The position numbers were made by a program, and so were the translations under genes. A stretch of 64,000 nucleotides of DNA, from positions 186,001 to 250,000 of the forward strand of contig NZ_SNZR01000014.1 in NCBI RefSeq assembly GCF_004363955.1, given 5' to 3'. Under the pieces are notes generated by a model that saw nothing but the letters and a program-made list of their open reading frames with translations, was not told where the DNA came from and ran no database searches. Below are positions 1 through 9,063 of the stretch, piece after piece; the first letter of the stretch is position 1; each line of letters begins with the position of its first letter. Source of the stretch: Enterovirga rhinocerotis. Its GTDB lineage: Bacteria; Pseudomonadota; Alphaproteobacteria; Rhizobiales; Beijerinckiaceae.

Positions 1-1773
1 TGGCTGCATCTTCAGGTGGAGGCCGGCTGCGTCGGCGATCTCCTCGCTCTCGTGGTGACGGATGTCGGAGGCATCAAGGCACGCGAGGAATCCTACCGTC
101 TTCTCTTCGAGGACAATCCGATGCCGATGTGGGTGTGCGACGGAGAGGATCAGCGTTTCCTGGCGGTCAACAAGGCGGCGGTCGATCATTACGGCTTCAG
201 CGCGCAGGATTTCTCCGCGATGCGCGTCCACGATCTTCTGTCGGGGGACGATCCATCCGTGCCGGCAAAGGCCGACGCCATGCCGGTCAAGAGCGCCGGA
301 GAACTTCAGGCGCATCGGCGTTCGGATGGCTCGCAGATCGAGACCCTCTCCTATGCGCGGCCGATCCGCTATCAGGATCGGCCGGCCGTGCTTCTGGCTG
401 CGACCGACGTCACCGAGCGCCGCCGGATCGAGGCGCATGTCGCGCATCTCGCGCATCACGATTTTCTCACCGGCCTGCCGAACCGGGCGCTCTTCCTGAA
501 ACGGCTGTCCGAAGCATTGGTGGGGCTCGACGACCCGGCATCGAGCCCGGGCGGCGTGGCTGTCCTGTGCCTCGATCTCGACGGCTTCAAAGGCGTGAAC
601 GACCGCTTGGGACACCCTGCGGGAGACGAGTTGCTGTGCCTCGTCGCATCCCGCTTGCGCGCCGAGGTGCCAGGCCGTGCCGATCTGGTGGCCCGTCTGG
701 GTGGTGACGAATTCTCCGTGCTCGTGATGGGCGACGAAGCCATGCGACGGGCGGACGCGATGGCCGGCCGCATCGTCGATGCGCTGTCGGCGCCGTTTCT
801 TCTCAAACGTCAGGAGGTCTTCATCGGAGTCAGCATCGGTCTGGCGGAGGCGACGCCCGATGCCCGGACATCGGACCGCCTTCTCGCGAATGCCGATCTC
901 GCCCTGTATCGCGCCAAGCGCGAAGGACGGCGGACGCATCGTTGGTTCGACGCCGACGTGGACACCGTCATCCAGGCGAGCAGGGCCCTCGAGCAGGATT
1001 TGAGAGCCGCCGTCGCCGACAAGGCGCTCGGCGTCCATTATCAGCCGCTGGTCGATTGCGCGCGGGACGAGATCGTTGGCTGCGAGGCCCTGGTCCGGTG
1101 GCGCCATCCGGTTCACGGCTTCATCTCGCCCGCCGAATTCATCCCTCTCGCCGAGACGATCGGACTGATCCTCGACATCGGAGACTACGTGCTGCGCGAG
1201 GCGTGCCGCGAGGCCACGTCTTGGCCCGAGCACGTCAAGGTTGCCGTCAACCTGTCCCCGGCTCAATTCCACCCGAACGGCAACCATCTGGTCGACACGG
1301 TGAAGATGGTGCTCGATGAGACGGGTCTCGATCCGGCGAGGCTGGAGGTCGAGATCACCGAATCCATCCTCCTGAAGGACACCGAGACCAATCTGGCGAC
1401 CCTGGCGCGGTTGCGCGCGCTCGGCGTGCGGATCGCGGTCGACGATTTCGGGACCGGATATTCGTCGCTGACCTATTTGCGGGTCTTCTCGTTCGACAAG
1501 CTCAAGATCGACAAGAGCTTCGTCCAGGAACTCGGCGCCAGACCGGAATGCAGGGCGATCGTGGCCGCCATCACGGGCCTCGGATCGAGCCTCGGGATCA
1601 CCATCAATGCGGAGGGCGTCGAAACCCCCGTTCAGCTCCGCCATCTGCGCGAACTGGGTTGTGACGAGGTGCAGGGCTTCCTGTTCGGTCGCCCCGTTCC
1701 CCCAGAGCGGATCCGCCCGATCCTCGCCACGGGAGGACCCGCCTTCCGGCTCCGTGAGGCCTTCGCGGCGTGA
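1..1773 (+). CDS. PAS-GGDEF-EAL cyclic-di-GMP signalling protein, 5'-partial
   Basis: The reading frame is open to the left edge, so the N-terminus lies outside the window; the GTG at 16 is only the first internal start codon. What is visible is a PAS domain (about 125 residues), then a GGDEF domain with intact LGGDEF, then an EAL domain with intact EAL (CEALVRWRHP), EVEITES and DDFGTGYSSL motifs. In these families GGDEF makes c-di-GMP from GTP and EAL hydrolyses it to pGpG; both motifs look catalytically competent here, so the net activity cannot be predicted. The first visible residues (VTDVGGIKAREESY) look like the end of a preceding PAS domain, so the complete protein probably has at least two PAS domains. 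Confidence 0.93.
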   Translation, partial: WLHLQVEAGCVGDLLALVVTDVGGIKAREESYRLLFEDNPMPMWVCDGEDQRFLAVNKAAVDHYGFSAQDFSAMRVHDLLSGDDPSVPAKADAMPVKSAGELQAHRRSDGSQIETLSYARPIRYQDRPAVLLAATDVTERRRIEAHVAHLAHHDFLTGLPNRALFLKRLSEALVGLDDPASSPGGVAVLCLDLDGFKGVNDRLGHPAGDELLCLVASRLRAEVPGRADLVARLGGDEFSVLVMGDEAMRRADAMAGRIVDALSAPFLLKRQEVFIGVSIGLAEATPDARTSDRLLANADLALYRAKREGRRTHRWFDADVDTVIQASRALEQDLRAAVADKALGVHYQPLVDCARDEIVGCEALVRWRHPVHGFISPAEFIPLAETIGLILDIGDYVLREACREATSWPEHVKVAVNLSPAQFHPNGNHLVDTVKMVLDETGLDPARLEVEITESILLKDTETNLATLARLRALGVRIAVDDFGTGYSSLTYLRVFSFDKLKIDKSFVQELGARPECRAIVAAITGLGSSLGITINAEGVETPVQLRHLRELGCDEVQGFLFGRPVPPERIRPILATGGPAFRLREAFAA

Positions 1774-1797
1774 GTTCTCTCGCTCGCCGGTTCGCCG

Positions 1798-2583
1798 TCA
1801 GAGTGCCTTCCCCGGCGTCGGCCGCCACACGAGCAGCCTGTTCTCGATGGCCGTGACCACGGCGTCGAGGGCGAGGACGAAGACCATGAGGATCGCCATG
1901 CCGGCGAAGACCCCGGTCACGTCGAACACGCTCTCCGCCTCCTGGATCTTGTAGCCGAGCCCGGCCGAGGAGCCGAGATACTCGCCCACCACGGCACCGA
2001 CGAGCGCGAAGCCGACCGAGGTGTGGAGCGAGGAGAAGGTCCAGGTCAGCGCCGCCGGCCAATAGACGTGGCGCAGGAGCTGACGCTCATTCATGCCGAG
2101 CATGCGGGCATTGGCGAGCACCGTCGGGGAGACCTCGCGCACGCCCTGGTAGACCGCGAAGAAGACGATGAAGAAGACGAGCGTGAAGCCGAGCGCCACC
2201 TTCGACCAGATGCCGAGCCCGAACCAGAGCGCGAAGATCGGCGCCAGCACGACGCGGGGAAGGGCGTTCGACGCCTTGATGTAGGGGTCGAAGACGGCGG
2301 CCAGCATCTCCCGCCTTGCGAAGAGGAAGCCGACGAGGATGCCGCCCGCCGCCCCGAAGATGAAGGCGAGGATCGTCTCCTGGAGCGTGATCCAGAGATG
2401 GTGCCAGATCTCGGTGGTGAAGATCTCGCGGATGACCCGCTCGATCACCTTGGCGGGCGTCGAGAAGAAGAACTGGGCGTTCTTCACGTCGCCGAAGATC
2501 GGGTAGTTCGTCAGGACGTGCCACACGAGCAGCACGACGACGGCGACGCCGACCTGCGCGGCGATGAGCTTCGGACGTGTCAT
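1798..2583 (-). CDS. ABC transporter permease, NitT/TauT (SsuC-like) type
   Basis: 261-residue integral membrane protein of the BPD_transp_1 family, with about six hydrophobic segments and the EAA-type loop (around ANARMLGMNERQLLRHVYWP). It would form the membrane channel for the ATPase encoded just upstream; this family imports sulfonates, nitrate, taurine or pyrimidine-like compounds, and the substrate cannot be read from sequence. I chose the start MTRPKLIAAQ at 2583, which leaves 22 bp after the ATPase stop and has GAGAG upstream; a start at 2628 would overlap the ATPase. No periplasmic binding protein gene lies in this operon. Confidence 0.9.
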   Translation of the reverse strand: MTRPKLIAAQVGVAVVVLLVWHVLTNYPIFGDVKNAQFFFSTPAKVIERVIREIFTTEIWHHLWITLQETILAFIFGAAGGILVGFLFARREMLAAVFDPYIKASNALPRVVLAPIFALWFGLGIWSKVALGFTLVFFIVFFAVYQGVREVSPTVLANARMLGMNERQLLRHVYWPAALTWTFSSLHTSVGFALVGAVVGEYLGSSAGLGYKIQEAESVFDVTGVFAGMAILMVFVLALDAVVTAIENRLLVWRPTPGKAL

Positions 2584-2605
2584 GGCATGATCTCTCGGCA
2601 CAGCA

Positions 2606-3421
2606 TCAGCCGGCCTCGCCGAAGGCATAGGCCTTCTGGACCTCGGCCCGCAGGCTCTCCCAGATGTCCTTGTGGATGCGGTGGAATTCGGGGTCGAGCC
2701 GGATCTCGGCCGTGTCGCGCGGTCGTGCGAGGCCGACCTTGAAGTCGCCGATGATGGTGGCGGCCGGGCCGGCGGACATCACGACGACGCGGTCGGAGAG
2801 CGCGATCGCCTCTTCGAGGTCGTGGGTGACGAACATCACGGCCTTCCTGTCCCCTGCCCAGAGGTCGAGGAGGAGGTTGCCCATGATCTGCCGCGTCATG
2901 GCGTCGAGCGGCCCGAAGGGCTCGTCCATCAGCAGGATCTCGGGATTCCGGATCAGCATCTGGGCGAGGGCGACGCGCTTCCTCTGGCCGCCCGAGAGCA
3001 TGTGCGGATAGGACGAGACGAAGGTCTTGAGGCCGACGCGGGCGAGCCATCCGTCGGCTTGCCGCAGCGCCTCGGCGCGGGCCACCCGCTTCGGTTCGAG
3101 CGCCACCGCGACGTTGTCGCGCGCCGTCTTCCACGGCATCAGCGCATCGGCCTGGAAGAGATAGCCCGCCCGCGCGTTGAGGCCCGAAAGGCGCGCGCCG
3201 AAGATCTCGACGCCGCCCGCGCTCGGCACGAGGAGGCCGGCGGCGGCGTTGAGCAGAGTGGATTTTCCGCAGCCCGTCGGCCCGACGATCGCGACGAACT
3301 CGCCCGGCGCGACGGTCAGGTCGATGTCGCGCACCGCCTGATAGGTCTTGCCGCCGGACAGGGCGAAGGTGATGGCGACGCCGTCGAGCGAAACGGCAGG
3401 CTGGTCGGGCGAACTCTGCAT
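2606..3421 (-). CDS. ABC transporter ATP-binding protein, NitT/TauT type
   Basis: 271-residue ABC ATPase. Walker A GPTGCGKST (residues 47-55), signature LSGGQ (142-146), Walker B ILLMDEP (162-168) and the H-loop histidine (about 200) are all intact. The closest families are SsuB/TauB/NrtD/ThiZ importers. It lies immediately upstream of the cognate permease and downstream of the FkbM-like methyltransferase on the same strand, at the end of a run of overlapping genes, so it is probably co-transcribed with them. The absence of a substrate-binding gene suggests that the binding protein is encoded elsewhere. Confidence 0.92.
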   Translation of the reverse strand: MQSSPDQPAVSLDGVAITFALSGGKTYQAVRDIDLTVAPGEFVAIVGPTGCGKSTLLNAAAGLLVPSAGGVEIFGARLSGLNARAGYLFQADALMPWKTARDNVAVALEPKRVARAEALRQADGWLARVGLKTFVSSYPHMLSGGQRKRVALAQMLIRNPEILLMDEPFGPLDAMTRQIMGNLLLDLWAGDRKAVMFVTHDLEEAIALSDRVVVMSAGPAATIIGDFKVGLARPRDTAEIRLDPEFHRIHKDIWESLRAEVQKAYAFGEAG

Positions 3422-3454
3422 CGAGGCGGCGTTTCCTGGAACTCGGTCCGACCC

Positions 3455-4252
3455 TTATCGGCTCGGCGCGGGTCGGCCAAGCGACGGCACCTGCGTCTTT
3501 CGAAAGAGCCAGGCGTCGCATCCCGCGAGGTCGAAGGATGCCGCATCGAGCCGGCGGAAACCGGCCGGGCCGTCCTCCGCCACCGGCCGGGCATCCCAGC
3601 CGTCGAAGATCGCGGCGGCCTCGAGGAGCCGCCGGCCAGGCTCCGGCTCGCCGGCCTCGGACAGGATCAGGGGATGAAAGGAGACCAGGACGGCGATGTC
3701 CGCCGAGGTCAGGAGCGGTCCGAGATGGGGCAGAAGGGCGTATTCCCCGCCTTCGATGTCGATCTTGACGACGATGGGCCCGGCGCTCCCGATCCGTCCG
3801 GCGAGCATGGCGGGCGTCACGGCCGGCGTCGTCCAGGACGAGGGACCATCGGCGAGAAGGGTGCTCGACATCGAGTCGCCCGGCTTGCGCCGGGCTCCGA
3901 GCCGTACGGGCTCGGGATGGGGCGAGACGGCCCCCTCGATGACCTCGATCCGTGGGGCGAGGTCCGGATTGGCGGCGAGGTTGCGCCGCAACTGGTCCTG
4001 CGCCGCGGGGTCCGCCTCGACGGCGAACACGCGCGCGCCGCGCGAAGCGGCCAGGAGGGAGAGCGGGCCGACCCAGGCGCCGAGATCGAGGAAGGTGACG
4101 CCGCGTCCGAGCAGCGGCGCCAGAGCCGCGATGGTCCCGGGCTCCCAGCGTCCCGCCTCGACCCGGTCCCAGAAGGTCGGCTGATCGTCGTCGACGGCAA
4201 GGGATGTGCCGGCGAGGGAGACGCGCCGCGAGGCGAGATCCGCTTCCATCAT
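3455..4252 (-). CDS. FkbM family SAM-dependent methyltransferase
   Basis: About 265 residues. The Rossmann motif I is visible as VTFLDLGAWVGPLSLLAA, followed by an acidic residue at the end of strand 2 (VFAVEADP) and the FkbM-typical VVKIDIEGGEYALLPHL. FkbM proteins transfer a methyl group from S-adenosylmethionine, usually to hydroxyls of sugars or polyketides; the substrate here is unknown. The start MMEADLASRR is preferred because its ATG overlaps the TGA of the upstream SnoaL-like gene; the frame is open further upstream but that sequence lies inside the neighbour and looks like its shadow. Confidence 0.85.
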   Translation of the reverse strand: MMEADLASRRVSLAGTSLAVDDDQPTFWDRVEAGRWEPGTIAALAPLLGRGVTFLDLGAWVGPLSLLAASRGARVFAVEADPAAQDQLRRNLAANPDLAPRIEVIEGAVSPHPEPVRLGARRKPGDSMSSTLLADGPSSWTTPAVTPAMLAGRIGSAGPIVVKIDIEGGEYALLPHLGPLLTSADIAVLVSFHPLILSEAGEPEPGRRLLEAAAIFDGWDARPVAEDGPAGFRRLDAASFDLAGCDAWLFRKTQVPSLGRPAPSR

Positions 4253-4656
4253 CGCCCCAGCAGGCGGTTGATCAGCGCCGTGTCGGCGAATTGGCGAAGG
4301 GAGACGATCCGGCCGTCCTCGATCCGCAGCATGTCGAGGATGTCGGTTTCGGCCTCCTCGCCCGTCGCGAGCGAGCGGACATGGACATGCCAATGCACCG
4401 CGGCCTCCGCGCCGTCGACGACGAGCGAGACGATCGTCGCCTCCTTGAACTCGAAGGCGGAGACGAGGCGCCGCAGGACCTCGCAGATCGCCGCGCTTCC
4501 GCTGGCCACGGTGGGGACGGGGCTCGCCGCGGCCGAGCCCGAGACCGAGAAATGCGCGCCTTCGCCGAAGAAGCCCATCACCTCGTCGAGGTCTCCGCGC
4601 TGGCGGGCCGCATAGGCTGCCCGCAGGAGTGCCTCCACCTCGCTTTTCGTCACCAT
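4249..4656 (-). CDS. SnoaL/NTF2-like protein
   Basis: 135 residues starting MVTKSEVEALL, with the pattern of the NTF2-like/SnoaL alpha+beta barrel: an N-terminal helix, GDLDEVMGFFGEGAHFSV, then strands ending AAVHWHVHVRSLATGEEAETDILDMLRIEDGRIVSLRQFADTA-like. The family contains ketosteroid-isomerase-like enzymes and many small-molecule binding proteins; I cannot assign a reaction. Its stop overlaps the ATG of the FkbM-like gene (ATGA), which implies translational coupling. The frame is open far upstream, but only this part reads like a real protein. Confidence 0.82.
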   Translation of the reverse strand: MVTKSEVEALLRAAYAARQRGDLDEVMGFFGEGAHFSVSGSAAASPVPTVASGSAAICEVLRRLVSAFEFKEATIVSLVVDGAEAAVHWHVHVRSLATGEEAETDILDMLRIEDGRIVSLRQFADTALINRLLGR

Positions 4657-4708
4657 CGCATCCCCCGTCCCGCCAAGGCCGTTCGCCGCTCCTGATCTGT
4701 AAAGCGGT

Positions 4709-5662
4709 TCAGGAGGCCGCGAAACGGCTCCGTTCGTCGGACCGGCGGGCCTCCCCGTCCCGAATGGCATCGCGGAAGAACCGGTCCGTCTCCTCGATCG
4801 CGCGCTTGGCCTCCGGGAGCAGGAAGAAGAGCTGCCAGCCATGCGGCACGTCGCGCCAGACCGAGAGAGCGACGGGAACGCCCGCCGCTTCGGCCCGCGC
4901 GGCCACGCGACGCGCATCGTCGAGGATGAGCTCGTGCTGGCCGACCTGGACGAGGAGCGGCGGCAGCCCGGCATAATCGCCGAAGACGGGCGACAGATAA
5001 GGATCGCGGGGATCCGCCGCGCCGACATATTGCGCGGCGAGCCAGGGAGCCTGGGCGGCGTGGAACATCGCATCCAGCGCGTCGTTCGCGACGAGGCTCT
5101 CGCCCGAGAGGGACAGGTCGCTCCAGGGCGAAAAGACCGCGGCCGCCGCCGGGAGCGGCAGGCCTTCGTCGCGCAGGCGCAGCAGCAGAGAGAGCACGAG
5201 GCCTCCGCCCGCGGATTCCCCGGCGAGGACGAGGCGCGCCGGATCAACGCCGTCCGCCAGAAGGCCCCGATAGGCCGCGTGGCAATCCTCGAGCGCCGCG
5301 GGATAGGGGTGTTCCGGCGCGAGCCGATAATCGGGCGCGAAGACCCCGAAGCCCCGCCGGGCGAAGGCGCTCGTCACCGGGCGGTGCGTCGCGGAGGAGC
5401 ACAGGACGAAGGCGCCGCCGTGGAGATAGAGGAGGGTGCCGGAATCGGTCGAGCGGCCTCTGACCCATTCGCCGGGGATGCTGCCGGCCTGCGCGGTCTC
5501 CGCCCTGACGCGGAACAGGCGCGCAGGCAGGACGTAGCTGTCGACCAGCGCGCGGCTCGCGGCGATGTCGGGGCGATGAAGCGAGCGCGGTTTGACGACC
5601 CGCCGCAGGAAGCGGTTCAGGAGGCGGGACCGGAGGCTGCCCGCTTCCATGCGCAGGCTCAT
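4709..5662 (-). CDS. Alpha/beta hydrolase, hormone-sensitive-lipase (HSL) family
   Basis: 317 residues. The HGGA oxyanion-hole motif sits at about 81-84 and the nucleophile elbow GESAGG at about 148-153 (Ser150); the DVPHGWQLF segment supplies the likely catalytic His and the [13 protein letters not shown] segment the Asp. This is the bacterial HSL family of carboxylesterases/acetyl esterases acting on short-chain esters. Its ATG overlaps the TGA of the DUF188 gene upstream (ATGA), so it belongs to the same operon. No signal peptide is evident, which suggests a cytoplasmic enzyme. Confidence 0.9.
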   Translation of the reverse strand: MSLRMEAGSLRSRLLNRFLRRVVKPRSLHRPDIAASRALVDSYVLPARLFRVRAETAQAGSIPGEWVRGRSTDSGTLLYLHGGAFVLCSSATHRPVTSAFARRGFGVFAPDYRLAPEHPYPAALEDCHAAYRGLLADGVDPARLVLAGESAGGGLVLSLLLRLRDEGLPLPAAAAVFSPWSDLSLSGESLVANDALDAMFHAAQAPWLAAQYVGAADPRDPYLSPVFGDYAGLPPLLVQVGQHELILDDARRVAARAEAAGVPVALSVWRDVPHGWQLFFLLPEAKRAIEETDRFFRDAIRDGEARRSDERSRFAAS

Positions 5663-6132
5663 GCCGCGAAGCCCGCCCGCTTCAGCCGCACGATCGCGAG
5701 GTCGAGGGCCTGAAGGAAGGCCGATCGGTCCCGGGGGGAGAACGGGCGCGGACCTCCGGTGACAGCACCGGCCTCTCGCAGATCCTGCATGAGGTCGCGG
5801 GTGGCGAGCGCCATGCCGATGGAGGAGGCCGTGAACGGCTTGCCGGTCGGCGCGATCACGTCCGCGCCGGCGCTCACGCAGCGATGGGCGAGCGGGACGT
5901 CGGCGGTCACGACGACGACGCCTCGCTGCGCCTCGCCCGCGATCCAGTCATCGGCCGCGTCGGGCGCGGCACCGACCACCACCCGCTCGATCAGCGCATC
6001 GCGAGGGATGGCGATCGGCCGGTTGGCGACGACGCGCGTGCGCAGCCCGTGCCGCGCGGCGACGCGGTAGATCTCGTCCTTCACGGGGCAGGCATCGGCG
6101 TCGACGAGGATTTCGATCGGTGGGCTCATCAT
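5659..6132 (-). CDS. YaiI/YqxD family protein (DUF188)
   Basis: 157 residues. The N-terminal [20 protein letters not shown] is the hallmark of the UPF0178/DUF188 family, a PIN-like fold with acidic residues that suggest metal-dependent nuclease activity, although no function is established. Other conserved pieces are VVANRPI, DDWIAG and [28 protein letters not shown]. Two consecutive ATGs (6132 and 6129) follow GGAGAG; either could be used. It appears to be the first gene of the leftward operon that runs to 1798. Confidence 0.92.
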   Translation of the reverse strand: MMSPPIEILVDADACPVKDEIYRVAARHGLRTRVVANRPIAIPRDALIERVVVGAAPDAADDWIAGEAQRGVVVVTADVPLAHRCVSAGADVIAPTGKPFTASSIGMALATRDLMQDLREAGAVTGGPRPFSPRDRSAFLQALDLAIVRLKRAGFAA

Positions 6133-6330
6133 CTCTCCGCAGCATGCCGACGCGCGGGCCGACTTCGCGTCCCTGCCTGCATAGAGCGTTTTCGCGTGCG
6201 GATCGTCTGCGGGGGGCAACAGGCATCGAGGGCCGGTCATCGCTTCGCCCCTGCCTGGTTCGGAGCATCGGCCCAATGCGAAGGGCGAGCCGCGAGGCCC
6301 GCCCTTCGGTCATGTCGACGATGTGCCCGT

Positions 6331-6804
6331 TCAGGCGGGAAGGCGGCCGTCGGGCGTGTAGCGGTCGACGGCCTCGGGCAGAGCCTTCGACAGGCGCTCG
6401 AGGATCTCCTGCGACGACAGGCCGGTCTGCTGGGACAGCGTCTTGAGGAGGTCCGGGCCGATGGCGGTTTCGAGCTGGCTCGATTCCGCCGGCTTGTTCG
6501 GGCCGGAATTGACCCAGGAATCCACGGTCTCGCCATGGCCTGCATTGCGGAACTGGTCGACGAGGTCCTTGAGGCCGCCGCCCAGAAGGCCGCCGTCTCC
6601 CGACCGGGCCGCCCCGGCCTCCGTCTGGCCCGAGGCGTCGCGCCAGGGGCCCAGCACGCCGTCGAGGCCGCCCGGCCGGTCGCCAGCCTGGCCGGAGGGA
6701 CCTGACAGGCTGCCCAGCCACTCGCCGATCTTTTCTCTGTTCTGGTAGCCGGCCACCGCGACCAGACCGAGCAATGCCGCCAGCGAGGGATATCCGCGAC
6801 TCAT
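6331..6804 (-). CDS. YidB/DUF937 family protein
   Basis: 157 residues. The protein starts [22 protein letters not shown] after an AGGAGA ribosome-binding site, has a glycine-rich middle and a C-terminal DUF937 region ([27 protein letters not shown], then [20 protein letters not shown]). The N-terminal hydrophobic stretch could be a membrane anchor. YidB-like proteins are widespread but have no settled function. It is a single gene, transcribed away from the GST gene on its right. Confidence 0.85.
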   Translation of the reverse strand: MSRGYPSLAALLGLVAVAGYQNREKIGEWLGSLSGPSGQAGDRPGGLDGVLGPWRDASGQTEAGAARSGDGGLLGGGLKDLVDQFRNAGHGETVDSWVNSGPNKPAESSQLETAIGPDLLKTLSQQTGLSSQEILERLSKALPEAVDRYTPDGRLPA

Positions 6805-6973
6805 GCTGTTTCTCCTGTAAGGCACGCAAACGCCGGCCTCCGGGCTCGGTTCCCGCCGATCGCGCGCAGGGAAAAAATGGGGAGCCGTCCGGGTTCGATC
6901 AATCGCTTCGCGCGAGATCGTTGCCGTTGCCGGTCTCCTCGCGCAGGATCGCGCCCCGCTTCGGAGCCATCGC

Positions 6974-7666
6974 ATGCCGCCGACCCTGGTCATCGCCAAC
7001 AAGCTGTATTCGTCCTGGTCGCTGCGTCCGTGGCTGCTGCTGCGCGAGGCACAGATCCCCTTCGAGGAAATCCTGGTCCCGCTCGGGCGCGACGACACGC
7101 GGGAGCGGATTCAGCTTCATTCCCCGGCCGGGAAGGTGCCGGTGCTCATCGATGACGGGGTCACGATCTGGGACTCGCTCGCCATCGTCGAATACGCGGC
7201 CGAACGCTGGCCCGAGGCCGGGATCTGGCCGGGCGCGAGGGAGGGCCGCGCGCTGGCCCGCTCGATCTCCGCCGAGATGCATTCGGGCTTCTCGGGCTTG
7301 CGCCGCGCCTGCCCGATGAATCTCGGCAAGCGCTTCGCCGGGCGGGACCGCGGCGAGCAGGTCGCGAACGACGTCCGGCGGATCGAGGCAATCTGGGCGG
7401 ATGCGAGGGCCCGGTTCGGCCAAGGTGGCCCGTTCCTGTTCGGCGCCTTCTGTGCGGCCGACGCCATGTATGCGCCGGTGATCACGCGGCTCGATACCTA
7501 CGGCTTCGCGGTCTCGTCCGGGAGCCGGGCCTATATGGACGCCGTGCTCGGCCTGCCCTCCTATAAGGAATGGCTCGCAGAGGCACTGAAGGAGCCGTGG
7601 GTGGTGGATGTCGACGAGGTCGACGAGCCCCCGGCCGCCGATCTTCGGACGAGGACTTCGCCATGA
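6974..7666 (+). CDS. Glutathione S-transferase family protein
   Basis: 230 residues with an N-terminal thioredoxin-like domain ([30 protein letters not shown], then [13 protein letters not shown] and [13 protein letters not shown], the glutathione-binding SNAIL-like region) and an all-helical C-terminal domain. Members conjugate or reduce substrates with glutathione in the cytoplasm. The final ATGA is shared with the downstream RidA gene, so the two are translationally coupled. The SSWS motif near the N-terminus marks a class that differs from the second GST at 9397. Confidence 0.9.
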   Translation: MPPTLVIANKLYSSWSLRPWLLLREAQIPFEEILVPLGRDDTRERIQLHSPAGKVPVLIDDGVTIWDSLAIVEYAAERWPEAGIWPGAREGRALARSISAEMHSGFSGLRRACPMNLGKRFAGRDRGEQVANDVRRIEAIWADARARFGQGGPFLFGAFCAADAMYAPVITRLDTYGFAVSSGSRAYMDAVLGLPSYKEWLAEALKEPWVVDVDEVDEPPAADLRTRTSP

Positions 7667-8049
7667 GAACGACGACCGTCGATTCCCCGGCCACGCCGGA
7701 CGTCACCGGGCGCGGCTATGCCCAGGCGGTGCTCGTCGAGGGTGCCTCGCGACTGCTTTTCGTCAGCGGCCAGATACCCGTCGATCGCGAGGGCCGCTGT
7801 CCGGCGGATTTCGCGGAGCAGTGCCGTCTCGCCTGGAGCAATGTCGTTGCCCAGCTCGAAGCGGCCGGGATGGGGCTCGACAACCTCGTGAAGGTCACGA
7901 CCTTCCTCGCGCGGCGCGAGGATGCGGTGGCCAATCGCGACATTCGGAGCGCCGTCCTCGGCGATCGCCGCCCCGCGCTGACCGTCATCGTCACGGGCAT
8001 CTTCGACGAGGCCTGGCTGATCGAGATCGAGGCGGTGGCCGCTGCGTGA
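7663..8049 (+). CDS. RidA family reactive-intermediate deaminase
   Basis: 128 residues of the YjgF/YER057c/UK114 family: RGYAQAVLVEG, LLFVSGQIPVD, QCRLAWSNVVAQLEAAGMGLDNLVKVTTFL and the C-terminal IEIEAVA. Canonical RidA hydrolyses 2-aminoacrylate and related enamines from PLP enzymes such as threonine dehydratase; the usual catalytic Arg lies in a segment that here reads DRRPALTVIVTGIFDEAW, so the subtype (RidA versus Rid4-7) is uncertain. The start ATG overlaps the GST stop codon. It lies just before ilvH, a branched-chain amino acid gene. Confidence 0.88.
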   Translation: MRTTTVDSPATPDVTGRGYAQAVLVEGASRLLFVSGQIPVDREGRCPADFAEQCRLAWSNVVAQLEAAGMGLDNLVKVTTFLARREDAVANRDIRSAVLGDRRPALTVIVTGIFDEAWLIEIEAVAAA

Positions 8050-8119
8050 CACGCGCTTGCAATCGGCCCCGCCCGGGGCGATGGCTGTTGCGAACGATCG
8101 TCCTGCCCGGAAGTCTCCG

Positions 8120-8659
8120 ATGAACGCGAGCACGCATTACCCCGATCCGACCCTCGTCGAGACCGCGACCCGCCATACGCTTTCGGTCATCGTCGACAAC
8201 GAGCCCGGCGTATTGGCCCGCATTGCTGGCCTGTTCTCCGGTCGCGGCTACAACATCGAAAGCCTGACGGTCTCGGAGACCGAGCACGAGCGCCACGTCT
8301 CGCGCATCACCATCGTGACGACGGGGACGAACGCCATCCTCGACCAGATCAAGGCCCAGCTCGAGCGCCTCGTCCCGGTCCACCGCGTGCTCGACCTGAC
8401 CGTCCAGGGCAACGCGATCGAACGCGAACTCGTCCTCGCCAAGGTCGACGGCAAGGGCGAGCAGCGCGTGGAGTCGATGCGTCTGGCCTCGGCCCTCGGG
8501 GCGAAGGTCGTCGATGCGACGCTGACCTCCTTCGTGTTCGAGCTGAGCGGCACGACCGAGGAAGTCGAACGTTTCATCGGGCTGATGATGTCGGTCGGAC
8601 TCGTCGAGGTCTCGCGCACCGGCATCGCCGCCATGTCCCGCGGCGCGATCGGGATGTGA
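8120..8659 (+). CDS. ilvH: Acetolactate synthase small (regulatory) subunit
   Basis: About 180 residues starting MNASTHYPDPTLVE. The N-terminal ACT domain is clear (TLSVIVDNEPGVLARIAGLFSGRGYNIESLTV), followed by the C-terminal regulatory domain (KVVDATLTSFVFELSGT, VGLVEVSRTGIAAMSRG). It binds valine and activates the IlvB/IlvI catalytic subunit in isoleucine/valine/leucine synthesis. No catalytic subunit gene is adjacent, which is unusual because ilvI-ilvH normally form a pair. The frame is open upstream to 8057, but homologous proteins begin close to this ATG. Confidence 0.95.
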   Translation: MNASTHYPDPTLVETATRHTLSVIVDNEPGVLARIAGLFSGRGYNIESLTVSETEHERHVSRITIVTTGTNAILDQIKAQLERLVPVHRVLDLTVQGNAIERELVLAKVDGKGEQRVESMRLASALGAKVVDATLTSFVFELSGTTEEVERFIGLMMSVGLVEVSRTGIAAMSRGAIGM

Positions 8660-8685
8660 TCCGCCGGCTCCGTTGAGGGTCGCGG

Positions 8686-8704
8686 ATATCCGGTGTATAT
8701 CCGG
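8686..8704. promoter_or_regulatory. Direct repeat upstream of mazEF, candidate operator
   Basis: ATATCCGG occurs twice (8686-8693 and 8697-8704), 11 bp apart and therefore on the same helix face, 15-33 bp before the antitoxin ATG. The first copy also lies in the palindrome GGATATCC. Antitoxins of MazE type normally repress their own operon through repeats at this position; binding here is inferred. Confidence 0.45.
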
Positions 8705-8718
8705 GTCGGAGGTGACCG

Positions 8719-9063
8719 ATGAAAGCCAAGGTCTCCCGCTGGGGAAACAGCCTCGCCGTCCGATTGCCGGCGGAAGTCGTCAGGGATCTCGGTCTGCGGG
8801 AGGGGCAGGTTCTGGAACTCAGCGCCAAGGATGCGACGATCCAGATGACCTCGCCCTCAGTCCGGCGCCGCCGGGTAAACGGCATCCCTGTCTACTCGCT
8901 CGACGAGCTCGTCGCCGAAGCTCGCCGCCTCGGCCCCGGGCACGAACCCGAGATGGTGAACTGGGGACCCGACCGAGGAAGCGAGATCATCGACGACGAG
9001 TATTCCCGCGGCGAGATCACCCTCGACGATCTGCTTCATGGCCGCGCTTCCCAGAGCCGGTGA
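8719..9063 (+). CDS. AbrB/MazE-family antitoxin
   Basis: 114 residues. The N-terminal SpoVT/AbrB DNA-binding domain is textbook (MKAKVSRWGNSLAVRLPAEV, then DLGLREGQVLEL), and the acidic C-terminal tail should bind and neutralise the toxin. A strong GGAGGTG site precedes the ATG. The gene overlaps the toxin gene by 26 bp, so toxin translation is probably coupled to antitoxin translation. At 114 residues it is longer than E. coli MazE (82), with an extra segment around ARRLGPGHEPEMVNWGP. Confidence 0.9.
   Translation: MKAKVSRWGNSLAVRLPAEVVRDLGLREGQVLELSAKDATIQMTSPSVRRRRVNGIPVYSLDELVAEARRLGPGHEPEMVNWGPDRGSEIIDDEYSRGEITLDDLLHGRASQSR

Noticed and set aside
2672-4615. Long open frame on the + strand opposite the transporter ATPase and FkbM genes.
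   Set aside because: The translation is Arg/Gly/Asp-rich antisense sequence typical of high-GC DNA; the minus-strand genes carry clear family motifs.
8063-8078. Hairpin GGCCCCGCCCGGGGC upstream of ilvH as an attenuator.
   Set aside because: There is no T-run and no leader ORF rich in Val, Leu or Ile codons, so attenuation is not supported.
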